In this document: positions 7,633-16,199 of the stretch, piece after piece
Layout: each line of letters starts with the position of its first letter
Position numbering within the stretch: position 1 is the stretch's first letter
NCBI GenBank assembly: GCA_944389275.1
Contig: CALXLT010000007.1
Span: forward strand, 1-55,454
Source: an uncultured Spirochaetaceae bacterium
GTDB taxonomy: Bacteria > Spirochaetota > Spirochaetia > Sphaerochaetales > Sphaerochaetaceae
Length of the DNA stretch: 55,454 nucleotides
Direction: 5' to 3'
Program-made: the position numbers and the translations under genes
The notes under the pieces: generated by a model
Databases searched by the model: none
Told to the model about the DNA's origin: nothing
Seen by the model: only the letters and a program-made list of their open reading frames with translations

Positions 7633-8727
7633 ATGAAGAGAGAAGGTGAGATAAGGATAAGCTCAGGATGCGCGATCAGCGGTATATTCTGCCGTGACGG
7701 GAGGCGTATATCCGGAGAGGCTATAAGGAAAAGCATAGCCGTCATGCACAACAGGTCGAACGGGCTTGGCGGCGGCTTCGCGGCCTACGGGATATACCCG
7801 CAGTACAGGGACTACTTCGCCCTGCACATATTCTATGACTCACAGGAAGCGAGGGAGGAGACGGAGCGGTTCCTGGACAAACGCTTTGACATAATCAACC
7901 TCTCGAAGATACCTACAAGGCAGATTCCCGCGATATCCGACGCGCCGCTTATCTGGCGCTATTTCGTCAGTCCCCTGCCCCATATGCTGCAGGACAGCCA
8001 GCTTGACGAGGATGAGTACACATCACGGTCGATGATCAGGATAAACGATTCCATCACCGGGGCCTATGTCGTATCCTGCGGCAAGGACATGGGCGTGTTC
8101 AAGGCCGTGGGGTATCCAGAGGATGTCGCCGACTTCTACCGCATCGAGGAGTATGAGGGATACTCATGGACGGCGCATGGCCGCTATCCGACGAACACCC
8201 CTGGATGGTGGGCAGGCTCGCATCCCTTCTCGCTTCTGGACCTGACGGTCGTCCACAACGGGGAGATCTCCTCATATGACGCGAACCGCAGGGCCGTGGA
8301 GATGTATGGCTACTCCTGCAACCTACTCACGGATACGGAGGTCATCACATACATACTGGACTATCTGACGCGTAAGCAAGGCCTTACGCTCAAGGAGAGC
8401 TCCGAGGTGATAGCGGCTCCTTTCTGGACGACGATCGCCATCAAGGATGAAGAGGAGAGAAAGAGGCTTTCGTACCTGAGGAAGATGTTCTCATCATTCC
8501 TCATCACAGGCCCTTTCTCCATCCTCGTCGGCTTCAGCGGCGGCATGATGGCCCTCAATGACCGTCTGAAGCTCAGGAGCCTCGTGGCCGCGGAGAAAGG
8601 CAGCACTGTCTACTTCAGCTCAGAGGAGGCGGCCATCAGGGTGATCGAGGAGAGCCCGGACAGGATCCGGGCACCGCGCGGAGGCGAGGCTGTCATCGTC
8701 TCGCTCGATAAGGAGTCACGATGCTGA
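7633..8727 (+). CDS. Glutamate synthase glutaminase subunit (class II amidotransferase, GlxB-like)
   Basis: A 364-residue class II (Ntn) glutamine amidotransferase corresponding to the N-terminal domain of large glutamate synthases; it should release ammonia from glutamine. Key segments: the nucleophile region SSGCAISGIF (Cys at residue ~13), HGRYPTNTPGWWAGSHPFS (~190-208), VVHNGEISSYDANRR (~212-226) and LLTDTEVITYILD (~237-249). The nucleophile Cys is not at position 2, so a short propeptide must be removed, as in GltB. ATG 7633 is preferred over an upstream in-frame GTG at 7600, which lies inside the terminator. The only Shine-Dalgarno is a weak AGAGG. It overlaps the next gene by 7 bp (ATGCTGA). 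Confidence 0.88.
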   Translation: MKREGEIRISSGCAISGIFCRDGRRISGEAIRKSIAVMHNRSNGLGGGFAAYGIYPQYRDYFALHIFYDSQEAREETERFLDKRFDIINLSKIPTRQIPAISDAPLIWRYFVSPLPHMLQDSQLDEDEYTSRSMIRINDSITGAYVVSCGKDMGVFKAVGYPEDVADFYRIEEYEGYSWTAHGRYPTNTPGWWAGSHPFSLLDLTVVHNGEISSYDANRRAVEMYGYSCNLLTDTEVITYILDYLTRKQGLTLKESSEVIAAPFWTTIAIKDEEERKRLSYLRKMFSSFLITGPFSILVGFSGGMMALNDRLKLRSLVAAEKGSTVYFSSEEAAIRVIEESPDRIRAPRGGEAVIVSLDKESRC

Positions 8728-10208
8728 GAAGATACAGGATAAGAAAGGATGAGAGCTGCGTCTCATGCCTCCGCTGCGCGAGGGAATGCTCCTTCGGGGC
8801 TATCACGGCAGAGGATGGCCAGACACTTTCCTTCCATCATGAAAGGTGCGTGGACTGTCAGCGCTGCGTCTCGTTCTGCCCGACTGGCGCGCTATGCATA
8901 ACAGAAGACGAGAACAGGTTCCGCTCAAACTCCGTCTTCAGGCAGGATGACATAAGGGAGATAGATCTGCAGGCCAGAACCGGAGGCGTTCTGCTTTCAT
9001 CGATGGGAGCTCCATCAGAGAGCGTTCCGATCTATTTCGACAAGCTCCTACTGAACGCGAGCCAGGTCACCAACCCCTCGATCGATCCCCTCAGGGAACC
9101 GATGGAGACAGCGGTGTTCATCGGGCAACGTAAGGAAGGGATTGATCGAGGCAGCGATGGCAGGATAGTTGACAACCTCCCGCCGCATCTTGAGCTCAGG
9201 ACCCCGATAATGTTCTCCGCCATGAGCTATGGTGCGATAAGCCTCAACGTGCACAAGGCGCTCGCGAAGGCGGCGGAGACGCTCGGGACCTACTGGAACA
9301 CAGGAGAGGGAGGGCTGCACGAAAGCCTCTATCCGTATAAGCGGAGCACGATCGTGCAGGTCGCGTCAGGGCGCTTCGGCGTGCATGAGACATATCTGAA
9401 CACGGCGGCCGCGATCGAGATAAAGATCGGCCAGGGGGCGAAGCCCGGCATCGGAGGGCATCTTACGGGGAGGAAGATCATCGGGGATGTCTCGAAGACA
9501 AGGATGGTCCCGGAAGGCCTGGACGCCATCAGCCCGGCGCCGCACCATGACATCTACTCCATCGAGGACCTCGCGCAGCTCGTGATGTCGCTGAAGGAAG
9601 CCACAGGATACAGAAAGCCCGTAATCGTCAAGGTGGCGGCTGTCCATAACATCGCCCCGATCGCGTCAGGAATAGCCCGCAGCGGCGCCGACATAATCTC
9701 GATCGATGGCTACAGGGGCGGCACTGGAGCGGCCCCCAAGCGCATCCGCGACAACGTCGGAATCCCTATCGAGCTCGCGATCGCAGCGGTTGACCAGAGG
9801 CTCAGGGAAGAGAGGATAAGGGACAGGGTCAGCATCATCGCGTCCGGCGGCATCAGGAACTCCTCCGACGCGGTGAAGACCATAGCGCTCGGCGCTGACG
9901 CAGTCTCGGTCGGCACAGCCGCGCTCTGCGCCCTCGGCTGCCATATATGCGCCTCCTGCCATACAGGAAGATGCGCATGGGGACTTGCCACGCAGGATCC
10001 GGAGCTTACGAAACGCCTCGATCCGGAAAAAGGGGCTGAAAGGCTTGTCAATCTCGTGAACGCCTGGACCCGGGAGATCCAGGAGATCATGGGAGGAATG
10101 GGGATAAACAGCATCGAGGCCCTCAGGGGCAACAGGATGGCGCTCAGAGGCGTCGGCCTCAACGCCAAGGAACTGGATATCCTCGGGATCAGATACGCAG
10201 GAGAATGA
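8721..10208 (+). CDS. Glutamate synthase FMN subunit with ferredoxin domain (GlxD-like)
   Basis: A 495-residue protein. Residues ~1-60 hold two 4Fe-4S motifs (C13xxC16xxC19xxxC23 and C43xxC46xxC49xxxC53). The rest is the FMN-binding glutamate synthase barrel: PIMFSAMSYGAISLN, NTGEGGLHE (~195-203), GQGAKPGIGGHLTG (~238-251), SIDGYRGGTGAAPK (~328-341), SIIASGGIRNSSDAVK, and a Cys-rich CALGCHICASCHTGRC for a further Fe-S cluster. It reduces 2-iminoglutarate to glutamate with ammonia from the preceding subunit. With no NADPH-binding GltD nearby, electrons probably come from ferredoxin. This split arrangement is known in archaea and some anaerobic bacteria. Confidence 0.92.
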   Translation: MLRRYRIRKDESCVSCLRCARECSFGAITAEDGQTLSFHHERCVDCQRCVSFCPTGALCITEDENRFRSNSVFRQDDIREIDLQARTGGVLLSSMGAPSESVPIYFDKLLLNASQVTNPSIDPLREPMETAVFIGQRKEGIDRGSDGRIVDNLPPHLELRTPIMFSAMSYGAISLNVHKALAKAAETLGTYWNTGEGGLHESLYPYKRSTIVQVASGRFGVHETYLNTAAAIEIKIGQGAKPGIGGHLTGRKIIGDVSKTRMVPEGLDAISPAPHHDIYSIEDLAQLVMSLKEATGYRKPVIVKVAAVHNIAPIASGIARSGADIISIDGYRGGTGAAPKRIRDNVGIPIELAIAAVDQRLREERIRDRVSIIASGGIRNSSDAVKTIALGADAVSVGTAALCALGCHICASCHTGRCAWGLATQDPELTKRLDPEKGAERLVNLVNAWTREIQEIMGGMGINSIEALRGNRMALRGVGLNAKELDILGIRYAGE

Positions 10209-10209
10209 C

Positions 10210-10926
10210 ATGAAGGTACTGGATATAAGGAAAGACGGGCTTGAAGACATCGGCAAGCAGGGAATCGGCGAGGTCACGATAACGGGATGCCTCGGGGAAA
10301 GGTATATCGGATGCGGCATGAAGGATGGAGTTCTCCATGTCGTCGGGACGCCTGGCAACGCGCTCGCCTCCTATCTCGATGGAGGCACGGTATACGTCGA
10401 TGGCAACGCCCAGGACGCCGCGGCGGACACTATGAACGCGGGGCTCCTTGCGGTCAAGGGATCAGCAGGTGATGCCCTCGCGTACGGCATGCGCGGCGGA
10501 CGCGTCTACATCCTCGGCGACGCCGGGTACAGGGCCGGCGTGCATATGAAGGCATATGAGGAGAAGAAAAGCATACTCGTCATAGGCGGCCGCTCCGGGT
10601 CATTCCTCGGAGAATACCTCGCGGGAGGCATCATAATAGTCCTTGGCCTGGGCTATGAGGGAAGGAACATCACTGGATATTTCTGCGGCAATGGCATGTA
10701 CGCGGGCACGATCTACCTGAGAACGGATAAGACCCCGCCCAATCTTTCCGACAAGCTCATAAGGCGAAGCGTGGATAAAAAGGAGAAGGAGGATATCCTC
10801 CGCCCGATAATCTCCGATTTCGCCTCCGCGTTCTCCATTCCGGCAGAGAAGTGCCTCGAGGGAAGCTTCATCGCCATCGAGGCTGATAAATCAAAATCCT
10901 ATAGCCAGCTTTACGCTGCAGTCTGA
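10210..10926 (+). CDS. Glutamate synthase GXGXG-domain subunit (GlxC/GltB C-terminal)
   Basis: A 238-residue protein matching the C-terminal GXGXG beta-helix domain of the GltB large subunit, here a separate gene. Repeated glycine-rich turns are visible (GGTVYVDGNAQDAAADTMNAG ~58-78, GMRGGRVYILGDAGYRAGVH ~97-116, GRSGSFLGEYLAGGIIIVLGLG). In full-length GltB this domain is structural and links the other two. The start follows AGGAGA, one base after the upstream stop, so the three subunits are made together. A C-terminal ~40-residue extension is not part of the repeat. Confidence 0.9.
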   Translation: MKVLDIRKDGLEDIGKQGIGEVTITGCLGERYIGCGMKDGVLHVVGTPGNALASYLDGGTVYVDGNAQDAAADTMNAGLLAVKGSAGDALAYGMRGGRVYILGDAGYRAGVHMKAYEEKKSILVIGGRSGSFLGEYLAGGIIIVLGLGYEGRNITGYFCGNGMYAGTIYLRTDKTPPNLSDKLIRRSVDKKEKEDILRPIISDFASAFSIPAEKCLEGSFIAIEADKSKSYSQLYAAV

Positions 10927-10934
10927 GGTAAGAT

Positions 10935-12521
10935 ATGTGTACTGTATTCGCTTATAGCGGAAGCGCGATAGGGCTTCCGGAGATCAGGAAGATCCTCGAG
11001 AGGACACGAAGGAGAGGTCCGGACGCGGAGAGGATAATCTCCCCGGAGAGGGAGCTGTACCTCGCCTTCCAGCGTCTCTCGATAATGGGAATAGATGAAA
11101 GGGGCATGCAGCCTTTTGGATACAAAGGCATGTACAGCGTGACGAACGGCGAGATCTATGGATTCAGGGAGATACGGAGGCAGCTCGAGGCCGATGGCTT
11201 CGTGTTCCATTCCGACTCTGACTGCGAGACAGTCCTCTATCTCTATGAGAAGCACGGGGAGAGGATGTTCTCCCTATTAGACGCGGAGTTCGCCACCGTG
11301 CTGTACAGCAAGAGAGATGGCTTCATCGCGGCACGTGACCCGATCGGCATCCGCCCTCTCTTCTATGGCTACGACAAGGACGGGAACATCGCGTTCGCGA
11401 GCGAGGCCTGCCTCCTCACCCCTTTCTGCGGCAGCGTTGTCCCGTTCCCGCCAGGGCATTACTACAAAGGCGGGGAGTTCATATGCTATAGGGATATCTC
11501 AGAGGTTAAGGAATACACATATGGCAGCACTGAGGAGATAACGCGCGCGATCAGGGAAAAGCTCGTGAAGGCTGTGGAGAAGCGCCTTGACTCAGACACC
11601 CCTGTCGCGTTCCTGCTCTCAGGAGGCCTTGACAGCTCCCTCGTATGCTCCATCGCCTCACGCCTTCTCAAGCGCCCCATCCACACATTCTCCATCGGCA
11701 TGGACAAGGACTCGATAGACTCGAAGTACGCGGAGCGCACGGCAGGGTACCTCGGAGCGATCCACACGAATGTGACGATGACGGAAGAGGATGTCATAAA
11801 GGCGCTTCCGGAGGTCATAAACTCGCTGGCAACCTATGACATAACGACAATACGCGCGAGTATGGGAATGTACCTTCTCTGCAGGTACATCCATAAGAAC
11901 ACAGATGTCAGGGTGCTTCTTACAGGAGAGGTCTCAGATGAGCTCTTCGGCTATAAGTACACGGATTTCGCGCCAGACGCGGAAGCGTTCGAGAAGGAAA
12001 GCCAGAAGCGCGTCCATGAGCTCTACGCCTATGATGTGCTCCGCGCTGACAGGTGCATCGCGGACAACAGCATCGAGGCGAGGGTTCCATTCGGGGATCT
12101 TGATTTCGCCTCCTATGTCCTCTCGATCGATCCGGAGATGAAGATGAACCATACAGGACACGGCAAGTACCTTCTCAGAAAGGCATTCGATGACGGCACA
12201 TGGCTTCCAGATGATATCCTCTGGAGGGAGAAGGCGGCCTTCAGCGACGCGGTCGGACACAGCATGGTAGATGACCTGAAGGCCTATGCCGAGAAACACT
12301 ATGAGGGCAAGGACCTTGAAGCGGAGTACAGGAAGTACCCGGAGGAAGGGAGGCCCTTCACGCCCGAGTCCCTTCTCTACCGCGAGATATTCGAAAGATA
12401 CTATCCTGGGCAGCATCGCATGATACCAGGCTTCTGGATGCCTAACAGCAGCTGGCCAGGATGCAAGGTAAACGATCCATCCGCGCGAGTGCTCTCAAAC
12501 TACGGCAAGAGCGGGGAATGA
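10935..12521 (+). CDS. asnB: Asparagine synthetase (glutamine-hydrolysing) family protein
   Basis: A 528-residue AsnB-type enzyme. The N-terminal Ntn glutaminase has the nucleophile at Cys2 (MCTVFAYSG), with FQRLSIMG, NGEIYG and DSDCETVLYLYEKHG in the expected order. The C-terminal synthetase half has the ATP pyrophosphatase loop LLSGGLDSSLVCSIA (~223-237), LTGEVSDELFGY (~329-340) and EARVPFGDLDFASYVL. It should make asparagine from aspartate with glutamine as nitrogen donor. It is the fourth gene of the glutamate synthase operon, 8 bp after the GXGXG subunit, so glutamine use for glutamate and for asparagine is probably co-regulated. Convergent with the MATE gene, 12 bp away. Confidence 0.9.
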   Translation: MCTVFAYSGSAIGLPEIRKILERTRRRGPDAERIISPERELYLAFQRLSIMGIDERGMQPFGYKGMYSVTNGEIYGFREIRRQLEADGFVFHSDSDCETVLYLYEKHGERMFSLLDAEFATVLYSKRDGFIAARDPIGIRPLFYGYDKDGNIAFASEACLLTPFCGSVVPFPPGHYYKGGEFICYRDISEVKEYTYGSTEEITRAIREKLVKAVEKRLDSDTPVAFLLSGGLDSSLVCSIASRLLKRPIHTFSIGMDKDSIDSKYAERTAGYLGAIHTNVTMTEEDVIKALPEVINSLATYDITTIRASMGMYLLCRYIHKNTDVRVLLTGEVSDELFGYKYTDFAPDAEAFEKESQKRVHELYAYDVLRADRCIADNSIEARVPFGDLDFASYVLSIDPEMKMNHTGHGKYLLRKAFDDGTWLPDDILWREKAAFSDAVGHSMVDDLKAYAEKHYEGKDLEAEYRKYPEEGRPFTPESLLYREIFERYYPGQHRMIPGFWMPNSSWPGCKVNDPSARVLSNYGKSGE

Positions 12522-12533
12522 GCAAAGGCAGGC

Positions 12534-13874
12534 TTATTCCCTCTCTCCCAGCAGCTTCCGTATATAGACAATATAGATAACGACGGCAAGAAGGGACGTC
12601 AGGAACGCGGCTGATGGCGTCACGTACCAAAGCCCTTCGAGGTGGAGGCTGCGGAGTATCGCCATCATCAGAAGCGGGAAGACCAGGGCGCTGCAGAGCG
12701 AGAGGACGGTCGCCGCCTTGTTGCTTCCGATAGCAGAGGCGAAGGACTGGCATGCGTAGCTTATCCAGCGCACAAGGTATGTCAGACCCATGATCGATAT
12801 GGCATGCACGGCAAGCGAAAGCCCCGCTCCTGAGCTTTCAAGGAAGAGCGTGAATATCCTCTCTGGGAAGAGAAGGAGAAGCGCGGTGAACGCGAGGCAC
12901 ATCACAGCGATGGCGACGACGCCCGAGAGAGCTATCCTCTTCACCCTGTCCTCCCTCCCGGCTCCCCAGTTATAGCCGATCGCGGGCTGAAGCGAGTCGA
13001 AGACACCATACATGCCAGGGACTATGATGCCGTCTATGTTCATGAACACGCCGTATATCGATACCGCGATATCTCCGCCAAGATGCAGCAGGAGGCTGTT
13101 CATGAGTATGGACGTGATGCGCCCGGATGTGTTGTTCAGGAAGCTAGGAAGCCCCTGCTTGAAGATGTCATGCAAGAGCGCCTTCGTTATCCTGAGCCTC
13201 ACGAAGCGCAGGGCCATCCTTCCCCTTATGAAGGGATAGAGGCATATAAGGCACGTGATGGCCATGCCAAGGCTTGTCCCGAGGGCCGCGAAGCCGATGC
13301 CGAGGTCAAGGAAATATAGGAATATGATCTCAAAGAAGAGGCATAGTCCGGCCATCACGAGGTTTATTGCCATCGAGAAGCGCACCCAGCCGCAGATCCG
13401 GAGATAGTTGTCCAGGACGAACACGAGCGAGGTAAGCGGCAGGAGGATCATATAGACCCTGAGGTACAGCACAGCATCCTCGATAAGCGCGCCGTCAGCT
13501 CCCATGAGGGAGAAAAGAAACGGGCACGCGGCGGCAAGGAACACCCCAAGCAGGGCGCTCAGCGCGACCGATACCGCTATGGCTGTCGTGAAGAGCTTAT
13601 TAGCCTCATTTCTCTTCCCTTCCCCGAGCCTTATCGCGATGCCGATCGAGGAGCCGACAGCGATCATGTCCGCAAGAGCGTAGGCAATGAGTATCAGCGG
13701 CAGCGCGAGATTGCCTGCCGCGAACGCCGTCTGCCCTATCAGACGGCCAATCAGAAGCATCTCGACAGAGAAATAGATATTCGAGGCTATCATCCCGATC
13801 GCGCCAGGGATGGCGGCCTTGAAGAATAAGCTGACAGGCTTGGTATGTAGGAAGAAATCCTCTCCGCTTTGCAT
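12534..13874 (-). CDS. MATE-family efflux transporter (MerR-controlled)
   Basis: A 446-residue, 12-helix inner-membrane MATE transporter, normally exporting cationic drugs or metabolites against Na+ or H+. Family features: the start KPVSLFFKAAIPGAIGMIASNIYFSVEMLLIGRLIG, the gly-rich AGNLALPLILIAYALADMIAVGSSIGIAIRLGEG, and the second-half PAIGYNWGAG (~289-298). It diverges from a BmrR-like MerR regulator across a 55-bp region with a MerR-type 19-bp-spacer promoter pointing at this gene. The ATG lies about 2 bases beyond the predicted transcription start and no Shine-Dalgarno is visible, so the mRNA is probably nearly leaderless. Substrate unknown. Confidence 0.9.
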   Translation of the reverse strand: MQSGEDFFLHTKPVSLFFKAAIPGAIGMIASNIYFSVEMLLIGRLIGQTAFAAGNLALPLILIAYALADMIAVGSSIGIAIRLGEGKRNEANKLFTTAIAVSVALSALLGVFLAAACPFLFSLMGADGALIEDAVLYLRVYMILLPLTSLVFVLDNYLRICGWVRFSMAINLVMAGLCLFFEIIFLYFLDLGIGFAALGTSLGMAITCLICLYPFIRGRMALRFVRLRITKALLHDIFKQGLPSFLNNTSGRITSILMNSLLLHLGGDIAVSIYGVFMNIDGIIVPGMYGVFDSLQPAIGYNWGAGREDRVKRIALSGVVAIAVMCLAFTALLLLFPERIFTLFLESSGAGLSLAVHAISIMGLTYLVRWISYACQSFASAIGSNKAATVLSLCSALVFPLLMMAILRSLHLEGLWYVTPSAAFLTSLLAVVIYIVYIRKLLGERE

Positions 13875-13882
13875 AGTTCACT

Positions 13883-13913
13883 ATCTAAAACCATGGAGCA
13901 ACTCCATAGTCAA
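13883..13913 (-). promoter_or_regulatory. MerR-type promoter/operator driving the MATE gene
   Basis: On the minus strand, TTGACT (13913-13908) and TTAGAT (13888-13883) are 19 bp apart, the overlong spacer typical of promoters activated by MerR-family DNA distortion. The spacer contains a perfect palindrome, ATGGAG-TTG-CTCCAT (13893-13907 on the plus strand ATGGAGCAACTCCAT), the expected operator for a MerR dimer. The neighbouring regulator fits exactly. Confidence 0.8.
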
Positions 13914-13917
13914 GGGC

Positions 13918-13923
13918 TATAAT
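13918..13923 (+). promoter_or_regulatory. -10 element of the merR gene (leaderless start)
   Basis: A perfect TATAAT lies exactly six bases before the regulator's ATG at 13930, which puts the predicted start point on the A of the ATG. No -35 is evident; the operator palindrome occupies that position, so the gene may be autoregulated. Confidence 0.6.
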
Positions 13924-13929
13924 CTATGC

Positions 13930-14754
13930 ATGAAGCTTGAATCGGTATACTACACGCCCCAGCAGGTCGCGTCATTCTACTCCATAAGGAAGGACACCCT
14001 TCTCTACTATGACAAGATAGGTCTCTTCTCCCCATCCAAACGCAGGGATAACGGATACCGCTGCTATGACGCGTCAAAGCTCAGCGAGCTGGAGACGATC
14101 CTCACTCTCCGAGACCTCGGCTTCTCGATACCGGCGATCAAGGACGCGATAGACTCCCTCAACGCGGCGTCGTTCATGTCGCTCCTGGAGAAGGAGGAAG
14201 GAAGCATCAGGAAGAAGATAGAATCCTATCTATCGCTCCTGTCCGTCATAGATGCCATAAGGCGCGCGACGGCCGACGCCACCAAGGCCGAGAGCCGGAA
14301 GCTCTATACCGCAGCATTCCCCTCCCAGCCCATCATTACAGAGCCAATACGGAACAAGAAGGGAGATGCCACCGACGATGAGGTATGGGCCGAGGCCTAC
14401 GGAAAGCTCCTGGCAAGGGCTGATGGCAAGGCGATCATCATGACGGGAAGCATCGTCGATCTTGGCACCGCTGAGAGCGGGCACGCGGACATCTGCCGCT
14501 CCGTCTACGTGACATATGGAAGGGAATCAGGAGAGGAGATACCCAAGGGACGTTATGCGTACATGTATTTCCCGGGCCCCTTAGGGGATGTGAAGCCATG
14601 GTACGAGGAATTCCTCACCGCTCTCCGCGGCAGCGGCCTTGTTCCCGTCGGGGACATCTATGAGGAACTCACGATCTCATCCGTGACGACAAGAGAGGAA
14701 AGCGAGCACAGGACTAAGCTGATGGTCCGGGTAGCACAATCAGATGGCCGATGA
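13930..14754 (+). CDS. MerR-family regulator with GyrI-like effector domain (BmrR-like)
   Basis: A 274-residue regulator. Residues ~1-75 are the MerR winged HTH (YYTPQQVASFYSIRKDTLLYYDKIGLFSPSKRRDNGYRCYDASKL), ~75-115 the dimerising coiled coil, and ~125-274 a GyrI/AraC-effector-like domain (PKGRYAYMYFPGPLGDVKPWYEEFL and EELTISS) that binds bulky ligands in BmrR. It presumably senses a drug or metabolite and activates the divergent MATE pump. Start ATG 13930 is chosen because it begins at the canonical MerR fold and sits six bases after a TATAAT; an open upstream extension would run through the MATE gene. No Shine-Dalgarno is present. Confidence 0.9.
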   Translation: MKLESVYYTPQQVASFYSIRKDTLLYYDKIGLFSPSKRRDNGYRCYDASKLSELETILTLRDLGFSIPAIKDAIDSLNAASFMSLLEKEEGSIRKKIESYLSLLSVIDAIRRATADATKAESRKLYTAAFPSQPIITEPIRNKKGDATDDEVWAEAYGKLLARADGKAIIMTGSIVDLGTAESGHADICRSVYVTYGRESGEEIPKGRYAYMYFPGPLGDVKPWYEEFLTALRGSGLVPVGDIYEELTISSVTTREESEHRTKLMVRVAQSDGR

Positions 14755-14807
14755 TTGGATGTTTTGTGTGTTTTTCGTGAAAAGTTCGCAAAACGGCCCT
14801 TCCGGCG

Positions 14808-14838
14808 TTCGGTAAATCCGAAATATCCATGGTATAAA
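14808..14838 (+). promoter_or_regulatory. Promoter region and candidate operator of the TolC-MFP-RND operon
   Basis: TATAAA at 14833-14838 is a good -10 about 20 bases before the tolC start. Just upstream, TTCGG-TAAAT-CCGAA (14808-14822) is a 5-5-5 inverted repeat occupying the -35/spacer zone, as an efflux repressor operator would. No dedicated regulator gene adjoins the operon, though the BmrR-like gene lies just upstream. Confidence 0.4.
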
Positions 14839-14860
14839 TGTTTAGTTAAAGGAGAAAATG

Positions 14861-16186
14861 ATGAGAACTCCATGGAGATTGATCCCTGCCCTGCTTCTCG
14901 CATCGCTCTCCCTCGCTGCTGGAAACGTGCCGGTCATCACGCTGGAAGAGGCGCTTTCCTCAGCCGAGGAGACGAACATAGACCTTGAGAAGGCCGGGGT
15001 GGAGCTCAGGCGGAAACTGAGGAGCGCCGACGCGGTGATGTCTACGTTCATGCCTGATATATCGCTGAGTGCGAGCGTATCCACATCAGCATCCTTCCAG
15101 TCCTTCCCCCCTGACACGGAGCCTGGCTTCAGCGGCCTGAGATACTCAGCTGGCGCCGATATCTCATTCCCGTTCAGCGGCTCGATGATCACTGACGGGA
15201 AGACACGCGATCTCACGAGGGAAGGCGCGTCGCTGACCTATGAGAAAGCGCGCACGACGCTGTCCCTTGGCATAATCACAGGATACTGGGGGCTTGCGAC
15301 CGCAGATCTCTCGATAAAGGCTGCGGAGCTCTCCTATGACGCCGCGGCGAGGCAGTACGCCTCGGCGGAGGAGATGTACAGAAGCGGCATGACGGATGAG
15401 CTATCACTCTCGCAGGCGGAGCTTGCCATGTATGATGCCCAGCTCAGCCTCAAGAACCTCGAGGACTCAAAGGACCAGCTGATGGCGGAGTTCAGGACGA
15501 TGACGGGAATCGAGGGGGACTTCACCACCGAGGACCTTCCTGAGCCTGTCCTGCTATCCCTTCCGTCGGCGGAGGAGATATTCGCCGAGTTCGGCGAGAA
15601 CTCGATAGACGTCCAGAGCGCAAGGAACGCGCTCTCAAGCGCGAGGAACGCTGAGACAACGGCAAAGCTCTCCGCATATGTCCCGACGCTCACGGCCTCT
15701 GTCGGCTATTCATATTCCGGGGCCCATTCCGAAAGCTGGGATTACAGCACGACGGGAAACGGGCTTACGGGAAGCGTGAGGATGTCCCTCCCGATCTCTG
15801 GGATAATCCCCACGAGCCAGACGGATATCACGATAAAGGAAAGGCAGGATGACGTGACCCTCGCCTCCCTCTCGCTTCAGGGAGCCAAGGACACGCTCCT
15901 TGCGGATATCCGCAGCTATGTCATGGGCATAGACCAGGCGGAGAAGAGCCTTGCCATCGCTGAAAGGAGCAGAGCGGCGGCGGCAAGGACGGATGAGCTT
16001 GCCCAGGAGGCATTCCAGGCGGGGCTCATGAGCGCGGATGACGCCTCTGACGCGCGCACAAAGCTGCTCAACGCGGAGATGAGCCTATTGTCGGCGCGCC
16101 TCACGCATCTTCTTGAAAGCTACAATCTGGCAGCAGCCATCAATATACCGCTATCTGACCTTCAGGCAAGATACGCGAGGATCTAG
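14861..16186 (+). CDS. TolC-family outer-membrane efflux protein
   Basis: A 441-residue outer-membrane factor. It has a signal peptide (RTPWRLIPALLLASLSLAAGNVPV) and two repeated TolC halves with long Ala/Ser/Leu-rich helices (ITLEEALSSAEETNIDLEKAGVELRRK; SLSQAELAMYDAQLSLKNLED; ADDASDARTKLLNAEMSLLSARLTHLLESYNLAAA). TolC trimers form the outer-membrane channel of tripartite pumps. A GGAG at 14851-14854 is three bases from ATG 14858 and six from ATG 14861; I prefer the second. First gene of the tolC-MFP-RND operon, with the membrane fusion gene 13 bp downstream. Confidence 0.9.
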   Translation: MRTPWRLIPALLLASLSLAAGNVPVITLEEALSSAEETNIDLEKAGVELRRKLRSADAVMSTFMPDISLSASVSTSASFQSFPPDTEPGFSGLRYSAGADISFPFSGSMITDGKTRDLTREGASLTYEKARTTLSLGIITGYWGLATADLSIKAAELSYDAAARQYASAEEMYRSGMTDELSLSQAELAMYDAQLSLKNLEDSKDQLMAEFRTMTGIEGDFTTEDLPEPVLLSLPSAEEIFAEFGENSIDVQSARNALSSARNAETTAKLSAYVPTLTASVGYSYSGAHSESWDYSTTGNGLTGSVRMSLPISGIIPTSQTDITIKERQDDVTLASLSLQGAKDTLLADIRSYVMGIDQAEKSLAIAERSRAAAARTDELAQEAFQAGLMSADDASDARTKLLNAEMSLLSARLTHLLESYNLAAAINIPLSDLQARYARI

Positions 16187-16199
16187 GAGAACATACCTT

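Noticed and set aside
9666..10358. Long open frames opposite the glutamate synthase, his and RND genes (also 18493-19899 and 1885-2829).
   Set aside because: These are antisense shadows caused by codon bias; they match no family and lie fully inside well-supported genes.
13810..13929. N-terminal extension of the MerR regulator.
   Set aside because: It would run antisense through the MATE gene and through the divergent promoter; the MerR fold begins at 13930.
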